From contig JAUTXW010000932.1 in assembly GCA_030620095.1 (NCBI GenBank), forward strand, positions 620,001 to 684,000: a DNA stretch of 64,000 bases. Reading direction: 5' to 3'. This document shows positions 45,036 to 55,934 of the stretch, piece by piece. How positions within the stretch are numbered: position 1 is the first letter of the stretch; every line of letters begins with the position of its first letter. The position numbers and the translations under genes were made by a program. Source of the DNA: Kuschelorhynchus macadamiae. Taxonomy: Eukaryota; Arthropoda; Insecta; Coleoptera; Curculionidae. The notes under the pieces are model-generated. The model was not told the DNA's origin. It saw only the letters and a program-made list of their open reading frames with translations, and ran no database searches.

Positions 45036-45265
45036 TTTGTGCGCGGGGATTTCTGTGCCATAAGACGCTCGATTCTGAGTTATACTCTTTCACATCGCAT
45101 AAACAAAAATAACAATCTTCACTATGGTCCTTTTTCTCGCACCATACCATAGGAATCCCATAACGGAAAGCTTTTTTCTTACCCTATAACCAATTTGAAG
45201 GTCTTCAATACAATGTTTACACACTCTCTGAAGTGCCCAAACTTTATCTTGATCCCCAAAGCCGA
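45030..45265 (-). pseudogene. Remnant of unidentified repetitive gene, N-terminal part
   Basis: The minus strand reads VWALQRVCKHCIEDLQIG (about 45245-45190), then, in another frame, FRYGIPMVWCEKKDHSEDCY and FCLCDVKEYNSESS (about 45165-45060). CxxC pairs and 'GIPMVW..KDH..DCYFC' are the N-terminal zinc-binding landmarks I associate with the same family as the C-terminal remnant at 42100-43128. The order on the minus strand, N-terminal at higher coordinates, fits one gene split by the LINE fragment. Confidence 0.55.
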
Positions 45266-45474
45266 ACTATACTTTTTCTACAAATTCTGTGATATTCAGT
45301 GGTTAGTTTGTATACACTTGAATGCAATAAAAAGAAGTAATTTCTACTAATTCTGACCCCAAAGTTGATTTAGCCATTAAAATATAAAAATATGCTAAAT
45401 ATCCTGAGTTCTAGAATTTTTTTCCATATTTTTTTCGTGTTTAAAACAACAAATCAGTTGATTATTGATAATAA

Positions 45475-45623
45475 AACAGCCTTTTTGTGATATAAAAATG
45501 TTTGTAATAATGAAAAAAATCACCCTCTTTTTAGGAATGGACTGGTAACATTTTGGTATGAATCCAAGATAGCAAAACAAAATGGCGACCTAATAAAATA
45601 TTTAAAAAATTAACCTGAAAGAA
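45475..45623 (+). repeat. Dispersed ATGGCGG repeat, copy D (left half)
   Basis: 'ggactggtaacattttggta', 'caaaatggcgacctaataaa' and 'taacctgaaag' match copy A units (compare 3445-3525). It is cut by the (AAAT)n tail of the LINE at 45624 and resumes at 47590. Confidence 0.75.
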
Positions 45624-47590
45624 TAAATAAATAAATAAATAAATAAATGCTTTATTGTCAAAAAAAATTTTACAATTTTGTGGACAAAGCTGTTGTAAAA
45701 AAATAGTTTACAAACATCAAAATTAGCAAACAAAACAAAACAAAAACACATCATAAATATTATAGAAAAATAATATTTAAATCAAGAATTTAGAATATTA
45801 ATATTATAGAATCCTAAAAGAAGTACATTAGAAATGTACTTTGTCAGTAGTACTATGTTATAAACATTTTCATAAATATAATGTAAAAAAATAAAAAAGC
45901 AAAGTAGAAAATAAAAAAGTACGAAACAATTAAAAAAGTACATATACAAAATTCGGTAAAAATGGTTGGTAATGGCAACTATCACACTAGGGGTTCATAA
46001 GGATAAAATTATGTGTTGTAAAACTCGTTCACGGTGTAGAAGGCTCTTTCCAGTAAGAATGATTTCAAAGCCTTGCGAAATGAAGAAAGAGATATTATGG
46101 ATTTGATGTTAAATGGCAGGTGATTATGCATTTTTGTTGCATTGTAGATTACTGATCTTTTAATTAACTCTGAGTGTGGGGTTGGAAGATAGAGATCGTG
46201 CTCAGTATTTCTGAGAGGGTAGTTGTGAGAAGGTCTCTCTAATAGAGCAGGTGCGTGCTTACGAATTAAGCAAACCGATTCCAAAATGAATAAGCAAGGA
46301 AGGGTTAGTATTTTATATCTTTTAAAGAAATCTCGGCAGTGAGTTCTACTGTTAAGTCTCAGTAGGTAACGAACAGCTCTTTTTTGTAGTATAAAAATTC
46401 GATCAAATTGAGTCGCACAACATGTACCCCAGAATGGAATAGCATATCTGAGGTGCGACTCAACAAGAGTAAAATAAACAGTTCTAGAGGTAGAAAAGCT
46501 AAGCTCCTCGGAAACAGATCTTAACGCAAAGCAAGCAGAACCTAACTTCCTTGATAAAGCGTCGATATGTGGATCCCATTTTAAAGAATCATCTACAAGA
46601 AGCCCTAGAAATTTTACAGAGTTTACGACATCAATAGTGGTGCCATTAAGGTCAAAAGGTTGCAGCGTGTTTTTATAAGACAAGACTTTCGTTTTAGAGA
46701 TGTTCAAACATAGGAGATTAGAATCGCACCAGGATTTAATGGTGATTAGGTCATTAGATACAATCCTATGTAGGTCCGTGACATCTGGGTGGCTCCACGT
46801 AAAGCTGGTATCGTCCGCAAAGAGACATATTTTTCCACTAATGTTTAAATTAGCCATGTCGTTTATGAACAGAAGAAACAAGATAGGGCCTAGTACCGAG
46901 CCTTGAGGCACTCCACATTCCATTGGCCTACAAGAAGACATCCTGTTGTCAACTTTCATAACTTGATTTCTGTTGCTAAGATATGACTTAAACCAATTGA
47001 GAGGAGCCCCTCTAAATCCATAGTACTGCAGCTTGTTAGTTAATATATTATGATTCACACTATCGAAATCTTTGGAAAAATCACAGAAAATTGTTGCCGT
47101 AGCGTGACGGTTGTTTAGGCTGGAGTAAACTCTATTAAGAAGGGAAAACATGGCATCGTTTGTGAATTTGTTACTTAAAAATCCAAATTGATGTTTTCTA
47201 AGTATTTCATATCTAGACAGAAATGATAAAAGCCTTTTTTTAACCAGTCTTTCGATGATCTTAGATAGCGTAGGGAGAAGTGCAATTGGGCGATAGTTCG
47301 AAGCTTCTTCTGAAACACCTCCTTTGTGAAGAGGTATGATTATTGCAGTTTTAAGGCAGCTTGGAAAAGTACCATTTTGGAAAGACATATTTATCAAAGT
47401 AGTCAGATGCTCTAGTGTGTATTGAATACATTTTTAAAGTAAGCCCATCAGTTCCCGAAGAAGATTTATTTTTGATATCATTAATTGTACTACGAAGTTC
47501 TGATAAAACTACTGGTGAAAAGAAGAAACTGTGCAGGTTTACCCCAGAACTACCTACTGGATTAGTTTCAAATTGTGTACGTAAATTTTT
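45624..47590 (-). mobile_element. LINE, CR1/jockey group, 5'-truncated
   Basis: A minus-strand LINE ends at 45624 with an AATAAA signal and tetranucleotide tail (TTTA repeats, 45624-45650). It starts, 5'-truncated, near 47575-47590. It is inserted in copy D of the dispersed repeat, which continues on both sides. Confidence 0.85.
46009..47545 (-). pseudogene. LINE reverse transcriptase, largely open
   Basis: 462 codons (46009-47397) are open and contain FPSCLKTAIIIPLHKGG, NYRPIALLPTLSKIIERLV, HQFGF, FCDFSKDFDSVNHNIL, CGVPQGSVLGPILFLLFIND and the catalytic FADDTSFTW (about 46810-46835). The KFLGLLVDD thumb and a C-terminal LESHLRYAIPFWG / RAVRYLL region follow, ending YTVNEFYNT. Just upstream, SELRSTINDIKNKSSSGTDG continues the domain in another frame to about 47545, so there is one frameshift near 47410; the endonuclease is missing. 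One catalytic-block residue is altered (SKDFD for the usual SKAFD). The LINE at 52690 is a relative. Confidence 0.88.
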
Positions 47591-47860
47591 TTTTTATTCA
47601 ATCGACTTTTAAGTTTTGCGAAAAACTAAATGCGATATAAAGATAAACTGGTACGAATCCAATAGGACCCAAAAAAATGGTGATGTGTCACTGCTAAAAT
47701 CATTTATTGAATTTATTTTAAATTATGTCCAAAAGTCAAGTGTGGCATAGGTAGAAACTTGTAAGATTTTGGTAGGATTTCAAAACGGTGGAGCAAAATG
47801 GCAGCCTATAAAAAATTTGGTTACTGGTACCGAACCAAATTGGGCCACACTTCTCTATTC
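47591..47860 (+). repeat. Dispersed ATGGCGG repeat, copy D (right half)
   Basis: Continues copy D after the LINE: 'gataaactggtacgaatcc', 'caaaatggcagcctataaaa'. It borders the PLE-B remnant. Confidence 0.7.
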
Positions 47861-48890
47861 TTAATAAAGAGAAATATTCATAACTTCCGTAGTAGAAAGA
47901 AGTTTCGGATAAAAGAAGTTTACGGATTTTTGGATAAGTTTTTTTACATTATTACTGGTTTTAAGTACAATATTTAGACCTTTCTTACGTAATGTTTTAG
48001 TTATTTTGTATGTCGAGTTTCCAATGAAGGTTGATTGTTTATTGAAATTTATCATTTTTATAAATTAGAAAATTAGAATTAATTTTGTCTATTATATGCT
48101 ATCTACTTTTATTTATTTAATTCTTTATTATAATTTTCTACTTACGTAGGCATTTTTTAAAAGTTTTATAAATAAAGGAGTGAAATATTGCAACTTTATG
48201 ATTATAGGAGTAGTGTGAATTATGGAATCTGTATAAGATGGTTTGAAAAATCATGTTTATTTTCTAAAAGGTGATAGTTAGATCTAGAAAATTAATCGAA
48301 TTATGTTATTTAAAAAATGAAAAAGGAATTGTCAAATTCAAGTAGTTCTGATTCAAGCAATTTCAAAGTTCTTCCACAACATCATGTTTAATTATTACAT
48401 TAAAATTATTTCTTTCCAATAAATTGTTTACTAGTTCATTTACTTCATTACATGGCACAGATGGAAAAAGTTTCTGTACATCAAAAGATATGAACTTTGC
48501 ATTTCTAGGTAAAACTATAGTTTTTATTCTGTCAACTAATTAGTAAGAATTTTTAGTAAATGTATCTTCAAAGTTGGAATATTTTTGTATAATATGAATT
48601 AATATGGAGAGGTTACAAAAGACACAACCGGGCGAATTTATTTTTGTGATATTTTACTTTTCATTAGATAGAGAAAGTTCATTAATTATCTCCTTGACGA
48701 GTTTTTAATAAATGTTTCTTGGATCAGAATTATTTTGCTTAAAGTTATCTAAAAAGTCACGTTTTCGCAGTGTTCAGATCATTTGTCATAGCTATATTAG
48801 ATTTGGCTCTAGTAAAAACAAGATTTTGTTGTTGTGCTTTAGTTTTAAATGAATTGCACATCTTACGAAAAAGTGCCTCGAACTTTATCT
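47861..48890 (-). pseudogene. PLE-B gene: N-terminal part, RT start, linker
   Basis: The minus strand encodes an N-terminal segment (MCNSFKTKAQQQNLVFTRAK, about 48860-48800) and the opening of the reverse transcriptase (VLPRNAKFISFDVQKLFPSV, about 48530-48470; then VNELVNNLLERNNF). The YVDD region is deleted. It then reads NFLDLTI and KVATFHSFIYKTF (about 48280-48150) and an open linker (TYKITKTLRKKGLNIVLKTS, 48055-47861). The GIY-YIG module that should follow is absent. The RT sequence is clearly a different Penelope family from PLE-A. Broken in many places. Confidence 0.72.
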
Positions 48891-48991
48891 AATGAACGTT
48901 TTTTAATTTTATTTCCCAACACTGGAACCTGTGGTGGAAGATGGATCAAAATACAAGAGTTGTAACCACACTACACCACAACTTGTTACGT

Positions 48992-49034
48992 TCTGGATGC
49001 GCGTTTCGCTAATCAAGTTAGCATCATCAGCAGA
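48992..49034 (-). ncRNA. Hammerhead ribozyme motif, PLE-B pLTR
   Basis: Minus strand: TCTG, core CTGATGA, T, helix II GCTAA-CTTGA-TTAGC (five perfect pairs), core GAAAC, GCGCATC, CAGA. TCTG and CAGA pair as a 4-bp helix I, so the predicted cut follows ATC. Helix III (ACGCGCAT) is almost self-complementary; a G-to-A change, as from CpG decay, would explain the one imperfect pair position. It lies between the C-terminal part of one PLE-B copy and the N-terminal part of the next, exactly where Penelope pLTR hammerheads occur. Confidence 0.7.
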
Positions 49035-49229
49035 TAATATAAACTAAAGTAACTTATCCTAACCGAGAATATTTATAGGTAAATGTGGTCACACTTGGTT
49101 GCATCCGACTGCGCCGTTGTCAAGTAAACAATAGAAGGGACTCTAGATAATAGGCCTCCTGTCTTACTCTCAAATGCATAATCTATTATTAGATGCATTT
49201 GTCATTAACTTAAGATTATTTATTCCTAT

Positions 49230-49900
49230 TTGGAGATTGTTTTCTAAAGCATATTGGGCAACGCTTGATTTTTTTGTTCATTCATCTTAAATACGCCTTG
49301 TGTTCTTTAAAACGAATGTTTATGGAGCGTTTAGTTTGCTCAACATATTTTAGATAGCAGTCATTACAGCTAATTTCATAGATGCCACTGTTTTGTAGGC
49401 TACTCTAACACCTACGTTTTTAAATACTTTTTCTAGACCTCTCGTATATCTGGCATCATATGGGATTTCTATGAACTTATTGGGAGCTTCAGGTGCTTGA
49501 AGAGTAGTGGCATCTTTTAACATTTTCTTATGCTTATGTCTATTTACTAATTTATATGCAAAATTATCGTTATATCTGTTACTTTTAGCTATATTTTTAA
49601 TTCGATTCTTTTCATTGTTAAAACGTTTTTTCAGTGTTGTTCATTCTAGACATGACAATTTTACACTCAGTAATATGTAGTCCTCTGGTTGTCCCTAGGT
49701 TTTAAATTACAGGAAAACCCGGCATTTGATAGGTCCGTTTCATCTTCTTCAAATTTGAAGTTTGAAAGATTATAAAAATCATTCAAAAAATGAATGATCT
49801 CTAAACTTGTACTTTGTTTGACTATATTTTTGTTTATTTTCGGTGACTCATTGTACTATAGCTTCAACTTGTCTTACTTTTGAATAAAAAAGATCAAATT
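49230..49900 (-). pseudogene. PLE-B upstream copy: RT end and GIY-YIG
   Basis: The minus strand encodes NNEKNRIKNIAKSNRYNDNF (about 49630-49560), IEIPYDARYTRGLEKVFKNV (about 49480-49420) and GVRVAYKT. The GIY-YIG core GIYEISCNDCYLKYVEQTKR then follows in another frame (about 49390-49330), with RFKEHKAYLR. It precedes the hammerhead/pLTR and the next copy's N-terminus, a tandem arrangement like that of PLE-A. Confidence 0.7.
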
Positions 49901-50396
49901 CTACATTACTTATTCAATAATTGGTAATTTCAGAGTTGATAACTTTGACTTATATACACCCTGTATATCAAAACTTTTAACCAAGCAGTAATCACCTCAA
50001 CAAACAACTTTAGTTATAATTAACTTTTGAAAAAAGAAGGAAAATCAGAAATGAATCCGTCCGCTTAACATAATTTTGTTTCTCCCTAAAAGTTCGCCCC
50101 CCATGTTACCTATTAAGATTCTTCCGTGGGAGGTTCCAGGATAGTAAATCACCCCGTATAAAGTGCCGTGTGTGGCTTTTGCGGCGTTGCCGGCGAGCCG
50201 CGTGGGCTGGCGTGCTAATATAAGTTCTTAATTTGTTGTACAAGTTGCTTATTTAACCAGCAAAAGGTGCCGCCTCCACGAGTGGGCAGAAAACGAACCA
50301 CAACTTGTAAGACTCGGACCATATGTGCGGTTGTTAGAAATAGGACAACTTTTTTATGTTGCGGCAAATTCAATCGCCATTAAAAAAAAAAAGCAA
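49901..50396. other. No recognised gene; GC-richer patch
   Basis: A mariner-type end (TACACCCTGTA, 49955-49965) lacks a partner. A CpG-rich patch near 50160-50215 (GCGGCGTTGCCGGCGAGCCG) has no associated frame. Confidence 0.4.
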
Positions 50397-51540
50397 ACTG
50401 GTTCTTGGGATTAGATCGTGTCAAAATGGGATCACTCTCTGACATTTCGTCTTTGATTGCACGAGATGTAACGATCGGTTTTCATATATAATATAGACGG
50501 TAGCACGTATCTATATTAAGATTATTAGAATACTTTGTCCGTTTATCGAATCCTGAGACCGACGGAAGAACTTTGTTTTCGTTCAACGGAATGCTGGTGT
50601 TCGGATAAATCAAATTGTACAATTTCATTTTTTCTAATAGGGGAAATGAGTCGTCCAGTTTCTCCAATATAGTCATCACCACAGGAACAAGAAATTGTAT
50701 ATACTTCTTTCATTTGGAAAGGAATAACGTCCTTTGGTGATCGCTAACATTCTCCAACTTTTTTTGTGTGTTGAAGATTGTGCGTATGTTGGACCGGCCA
50801 GGTAATCTTGCATTCCTGTCTGTGGTTCCGAGTATAAAGGGAAGAGCACATTCTATATCGGTAACTCGCTGTCAGTATCCTGTTTTGGAGTAAGATGATT
50901 ATACAGTGAGGATCTAAAGTCTGTTGCCGCCCCTCTAACTTTTCAACTACAGAGTGAGGAAATTTGAAATAGTGATATATGAGCATTGAGCAAGTCAAAA
51001 TTGAGGAATGATTTAGGGATAAAAATAACTTTAAAATGAGGTTTCACTCGAATCCCATTTCTATTAAAAAAAATGTTACGAAAGCGCACCCAGCTGTCAT
51101 TTTAACATTTAAAGATGTCAGTGTTATGTAATAAATACAGAATTTGCTCATACATCATCGTTGCAAATTTTGTCACAATATACCTACTCAACGGTTCAAA
51201 AGGTATTTGACAGTTTAATATCTCCAGTTCCCTCTTAAAGCTCGGTAAGTTCTTTGTTTCCAATTGCAAAGAATTTTGGTCACAAATTGCAAGGTCTCTA
51301 TAATCGAAATAATTGATAACTGATTCCTTCTGTACCGGATGATGATGTGAATTTTTATTTAAGTTTCTATTCACATGTGCTGGTTTTCTATATACAGAGT
51401 GTCCTAAGAAACCATCCCGTTCCTTTGTACAAGAACATCTAAAAACAGAATCGTGCCGTCTGGTATAATTTTTATTGTATATTTAATATCAAGGAGTTGC
51501 TAATTCGTGATCAAGAAACACGAAGAGATTTATTGTCCTA
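50397..51540 (-). pseudogene. PLE-A remnant copy 3
   Basis: The left end matches the PLE-A terminus ('ggttcttgggattagatcgtg'), followed by a decayed hammerhead region (GAAATGTC kept, CTGAAGA lost). GIY-YIG (CSCGDDYIGETGRLISP) lies at about 50700-50640. The linker and RT C-terminal part (HHHPVQKESVIN, AICDQNSLQ) run to about 51380, with decayed sequence of the FLDVLVQRKE region to 51540. Frames are broken. Confidence 0.78.
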
Positions 51541-51548
51541 TCTGAATC

Positions 51549-51764
51549 ATGATTTTAGCTTTAATGGTTACGACTGTAAGGCTTCCTCCTCCAAATGCTA
51601 CCACAGGTGACTGCGGACCTGTGGTAGCCAATATCTTTATGGACGCTTTTGAAGAGAAAGCTTTAGTGTGGTCTCCATTAAAGCCAAAAGCGTGGTTTAG
51701 ATATGTGGGCGACATAATGCAAAATGAAACAGAGGCACGCTTTCCTTTTCTTTTTTTTTTGTAA
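51549..51764 (+). pseudogene. PLE-A reverse transcriptase fragment, plus strand
   Basis: Plus-strand GPVVANIFMDAFEEKAL, then PLKPKAWFRYVGDI, corresponds to the active-site region of PLE-A, with RYVGD in place of RYVDD. It lies head-to-head with the minus-strand remnant on its left, again the inverted arrangement seen at 4690. Confidence 0.75.
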
Positions 51765-51969
51765 ATTTCTTGTACAAAGGAAAGGGGATACTAAAAATGT
51801 TGATTGTGCTTAAAGTCAAATTCAAAATCCTCAAAGACATACAATAAAACAGGGTCAAAAAAAAAAGAAGAATACAGACCTAAACTGAATTAGCATTATT
51901 AAAGTACATATAACATTTTTAAATATTATAGAGCCCTATTTCTAATAATAGTTTAAATATTTTCTTTTT

Positions 51970-52640
51970 ACTTACATTACTATACTATACATTGATAATA
52001 TGCGCCCTTTACTGTCATAGTCAGTCTGTATCTTGGATAAGTGTGTAAGTTTGTGACTCATTTCTTTCAAATAGAAATCTATTATTAAAGAAAAACAGTA
52101 TATATTCCTGAATGTAGATTGCCGTGATAGTAAGCAAGTTAGTTTCTTTAAATTTTCCTCTACATGTTTCCCTATACTTCCGATTTGATATAATTGGTAG
52201 AGATCGTTTCTGACAAACAAAATTTTTTTCGATATCTTTACAATTTTCGTACATTATAATCCCATATTTTATTTGAGACTTAAAGTTCGAATGTGTGGAA
52301 AAAAGAATATGTCACAAAAAAAGATATTTTATTTAATTTGCAAACAACATAATTAACATGACACTCCCAGGACAGAACTGTCTAAAAACATCCCCAAAAA
52401 GTTAATTTCCATGTTCAAAGCAAAATCGCTTTCATTTATGTTCAAACTCATACGCTCATCAATTCTCGATCTGTTTATGTTAAACACCGTAATGTTAGTC
52501 TTTGAGTTGTTCATAACTAATCTATTTTTTGTAAACCATTTGCTTACCTCTATCATATAGATTTTTGCTTGTTCAAGGTTAATGATGTCTTTGTTGCTTA
52601 GCAAAATGTTTGTATCATATTCATAGTTAGTAATTTTACA
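51970..52640 (-). pseudogene. Older LINE, 3' half (split by younger LINE)
   Basis: The minus strand begins at NYEYDTNILLSNKDIINLEQ, where the catalytic FADD has decayed to YEYD (about 52625-52590). It continues WFTKNRLVMNNSKTNITVF, INFLGMFLDSS, and the C-terminal region (NCKDIEKNFVCQKRSLPIIS, CRGKFKETNLLTITAIYI) down to about 51970, with frameshifts. Its 5' continuation lies at 55313-55480, on the other side of the inserted plus-strand LINE. Confidence 0.75.
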
Positions 52641-52732
52641 ATTAATATTTATCGAGTATAGTATATAGTAAGACTTATAATGTTTTCTTAATTTGTATAT
52701 ATCGACCGCCTAATGGTAGCATTGGGGAGTTT

Positions 52733-53233
52733 TTGGAATCACTTGAAATGCTTGTTTCCAGTATTCAGATGAATTCCAGAATAATTCTTTGTGGAGATTT
52801 TAACATCAATTACATGGCGGATTCAAATGAAACTCAAAATTTAAAAAACTTATTTTTGTCATTTAACTTTTCAATGGTAGTACAGCAACCAACAAGAATT
52901 TCGTCCCACTCTTGTAGTTTAATACATTATTTCTGTTTGAACTTTATTTCTGAAATTAAATGGGAGTTATCAGTTATTCCTTCGGGATTGTCCGACCATG
53001 AGTTTGTCTTACTAAGAGTTGGTTTATTTAAAGAAAAAGGGAAAAAATTCAGGTATGGTAGAATATATAGTTCCACTAACTTTAATAATTTTCGAACGTA
53101 CAGTATGGGTGTTAACTGGCATCGGATAGGTGAGTCTTATGATCCATTGCATTACTTTAACGAGCTTGTTTTAGGAATTTTTAATAAAAGTTTCCCAATT
53201 TGCAAATTAAAAAAGAAATCAGGAAAACCTTGA
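52733..53233 (+). pseudogene. LINE endonuclease C-terminal part
   Basis: IYRPPNGSIGEF (from about 52700) and RIILCGDFNINYMADS are the APE-type endonuclease motifs, and PSGLSDHEFVLLRV carries the SDH active-site box. The domain's first half is missing through 5' truncation. A stop at 53231-53233 and a frameshift separate it from the reverse transcriptase, although both belong to one ORF2. Confidence 0.82.
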
Positions 53234-53239
53234 GTAACT

Positions 53240-55092
53240 TCTGGAATAAGAACTTCATCAATAAATTTGAGGGCATTACATACCTTCAGAAAATATACCA
53301 CAAATCTTTATTTTCACAATTATTTTTTAAACTGCAGAAAGATCTACAGAAAGGTAATTAGTACTGCGAAGCAAATGTATTATAGAAATAGAATAGAGAG
53401 GGCAAGTAACAAAACTAAAGAAAACTGGAGTATTATTAATGACTTGACTGGTAGAACAGCGGATGTAAATCGGATTCCTATTGATGTGAATTTACTTAAT
53501 GAGTTTTATTGTACAATAGCTGAAAAAATTACAAAGAACTTAAGACCCCAAATCAATTCACTTTTTTACATTCAGAATGTGTTTATTCGTGACTCTTTCT
53601 ACTTGGCTCACACTGATATTGATGAGATAAAAATTATTTTTAAATCAATAAAGAATAAGAAGTCCTGTGGCATTGATGAGATATCCCTCAGGATTCTCGA
53701 GAATCTCCCCGATGAAGCTCTCAGTGGGTTGGTTCAGTCTATAAATATGTCATTTGATTGTGGCAAATTTCCATCATGTCTGAAGTTGGCTGTAGTTAAT
53801 CCATTATTCAAAGGGGGCGAGCTGGACGATCCAACAAATTTCCGGCCCATTTCTCTCTTGCCCTGTTTATCTAAGGTAGTTCAATCGTTGGTTAAGAGGA
53901 GAATGAATTCTTTTTTGAAGCGGCATAATGTTTTGAGCAGGAATCAGTTTGGGTTTCAGGAATCGAAGGGCGTTAATGACGCAATATTTGCTTTTCTTGA
54001 AAAGTTATATACAAGCTTAAATATGGGAGACGTGGCTGCAGCGGTGTTCTGTGACTTTTCCAAGGCATTTGGTTGTGTAAATCACAGAATACTGCTGGAT
54101 AAACTCTCCAACTATGGCTTTAGAGGCAATACAATTAAATGGTTCGAGTCCTTTTTGACTGGGAGAAGACAGATTGTAAAGTCATTGGGTGTTATGTCTG
54201 AGACGTGCAATGTGAATCATGGAGTTCCACAGGGATCGGTGCTTGGCCCAATACTTTTTCTGCTCTATATCAATGATCTTGCCTCTCTTGACATACGGGG
54301 TTCTTTTACTGTATTCGCAGATGATACAACTATTTTATGGGCACACCCACAGCAGGATGAACTTATGAATATTGTTTCTGAAGACCTGGTGAAGGTAAAA
54401 CAAGCGTACTTAGCTTTAAGTTTGCCTTTTCTGGTTTAAATTTGGATGGTTATAAATTAGAAAATAGACGAGTAAATAAATTCCTAGGCATTATGATCGA
54501 TGACAGGCTAAAGTTTCAAAACCATATTGTGGCACTCATCAAAAAAATTGCAAGTGGGTGTTATGCTGTAAGGGTTGTCTCGAATGAACTGGGACTGTCT
54601 GTTGCTAGATCTGTTTATTTCTCCCTTGTAGAGAGTCATCTGCGTTATGGTATTGCTTTTTGGGGCTTTTGTAGCCGGTACCTTTTTAATTCCACTTTTG
54701 TCTTGCAAAAAAGAGCAATAAGGTATATTTGCCAGGTAAATACAAAAGAATCATGTAGACCATTATTTGTAAAATTGAAAATTTTGACTCTTCCCTGTAT
54801 TTTTATATTGGAAACAGTATGTCTTATATTTAAAAAATACCATCATATTGTTAGTTTATCTAGATCTAGTAATTACAATACTAGACTGGTTAATAATGTA
54901 CAAGTACCAATTCCCCGAAGCGCTCTTACTAAGAATTCACTAATTTATGAAAGCATAAAAATTTTAAACCACCTGCCAAATAGTATAAAATTGTCACCCA
55001 CATTAAAAGTGTTTAAAAAGTTAGTTTCAGCACGACTTAGGGAAAAAGCCTATTATAGTTTGCTAGATTATTTTAATGATAATTGGACATAA
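53240..55092 (+). pseudogene. LINE reverse transcriptase and C-terminal domain
   Basis: The first part (53267-54439) contains KNKKSCGIDEISLRILENLP, FPSCLKLAVVNPLFKGG, NFRPISLLPCLSKVVQSLV, NQFGF, VFCDFSKAFGCVNHRIL, HGVPQGSVLGPILFLLYIND and catalytic FADDTTILWAHP (about 54318-54353). Between DLVKVK and SFKFAFSGLNLDGYKL, about 45 bp seem deleted and the frame shifts (about 54395). The second part (54442-55092) has KFLGIMIDDRL, LVESHLRYGIAFWG and RAIRYIC, and ends YYSLLDYFNDN. One catalytic-block residue is altered (SKAFG for SKAFD). It resembles the LINE at 46009 throughout but is clearly a different subfamily. Confidence 0.87.
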
Positions 55093-55312
55093 ACTAATGA
55101 TATTTTAAATATGTGTTACGTCCTTAAACTTTTAGTGTTTAGCTATATCTTAAATTATGTGTAGTTACATTATAGTATTTTGACCATTTTTTGTTTTTTA
55201 TTGTAGGTATGTTTTATTTATTAGGCAATTTAATTTATGATTTTTGTCAGAGCTTTGTCAACAAGTACTTTGTATTTAGCACAATAAAGCATATTTTGAA
55301 TTTGAATTTGAA

Positions 55313-55480
55313 TATAGGGTCTATTACACTTCCTTGTAGAATTCCTATATTTACATTTCTGTTTTGAGAAGTCGCTCTATCACTGCCCTTACCTATTACT
55401 ATTATTTGCTCCCTTCGTGATAAATATGGTTCAATCCACTTCGGGGTTGCTCTTCGTAGGAGTTTATTTATACCAATTAT
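55313..55480 (-). pseudogene. Older LINE, 5' half (split by younger LINE)
   Basis: The minus strand encodes INKLLRRATPKWIEPYLSRR, then ILQGSVIDPI, the box that normally precedes the FADD motif. The FADD-derived YEYD and the rest of the protein are at 52640 and below, so the frame content is continuous across the plus-strand insertion. Confidence 0.7.
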
Positions 55481-55934
55481 TTATTATTCGTAGAAAACAA
55501 ACTAATTGTATTTTTTAAATACGTTTATCTAGCATTTGATAGACTTATTGAATCTATTCACATGCTTAAACCTATTTAAAGAATCAAAGAATTTGCGACT
55601 TCCTTACATAATATTGAGACATTTTAGCTTTAATTAATGGCCTTTGAAGTTCTATCAAAATATTTGGATTTTTAGCATTTTGTGCCAAAAAAATAAACGC
55701 CAGCCTAGCGGATTTAATGGGGATCTAGGTCACTGTTCTATTATTATTACGAACGACGACGAAATCTAGAGTAAAATCTTAGTGTTTATACGATTTTCCA
55801 GGAAATGTAACAGAAAAGTGTTTAAGTTGTGTAACAAGTTGGCATTTTTATTTTATTCGTTGATGTGGTGTTCCAGTAAGCACTTCGGCAGTTAGGTTTC
55901 AAATAAATAACTTAAAACTGACATTGAACAGAAT
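55481..55934. other. No recognised gene
   Basis: AT-rich sequence without visible frame or repeat structure. Confidence 0.4.

Larger units (their letters stand above)
52690..55312 (+). mobile_element. LINE, CR1/jockey group, inserted in older LINE
   Basis: A 5'-truncated LINE ending in AATAAAGCATA and a (TTTGAA)n tail (55294-55312). It interrupts a minus-strand LINE whose two halves lie on either side. Confidence 0.85.
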
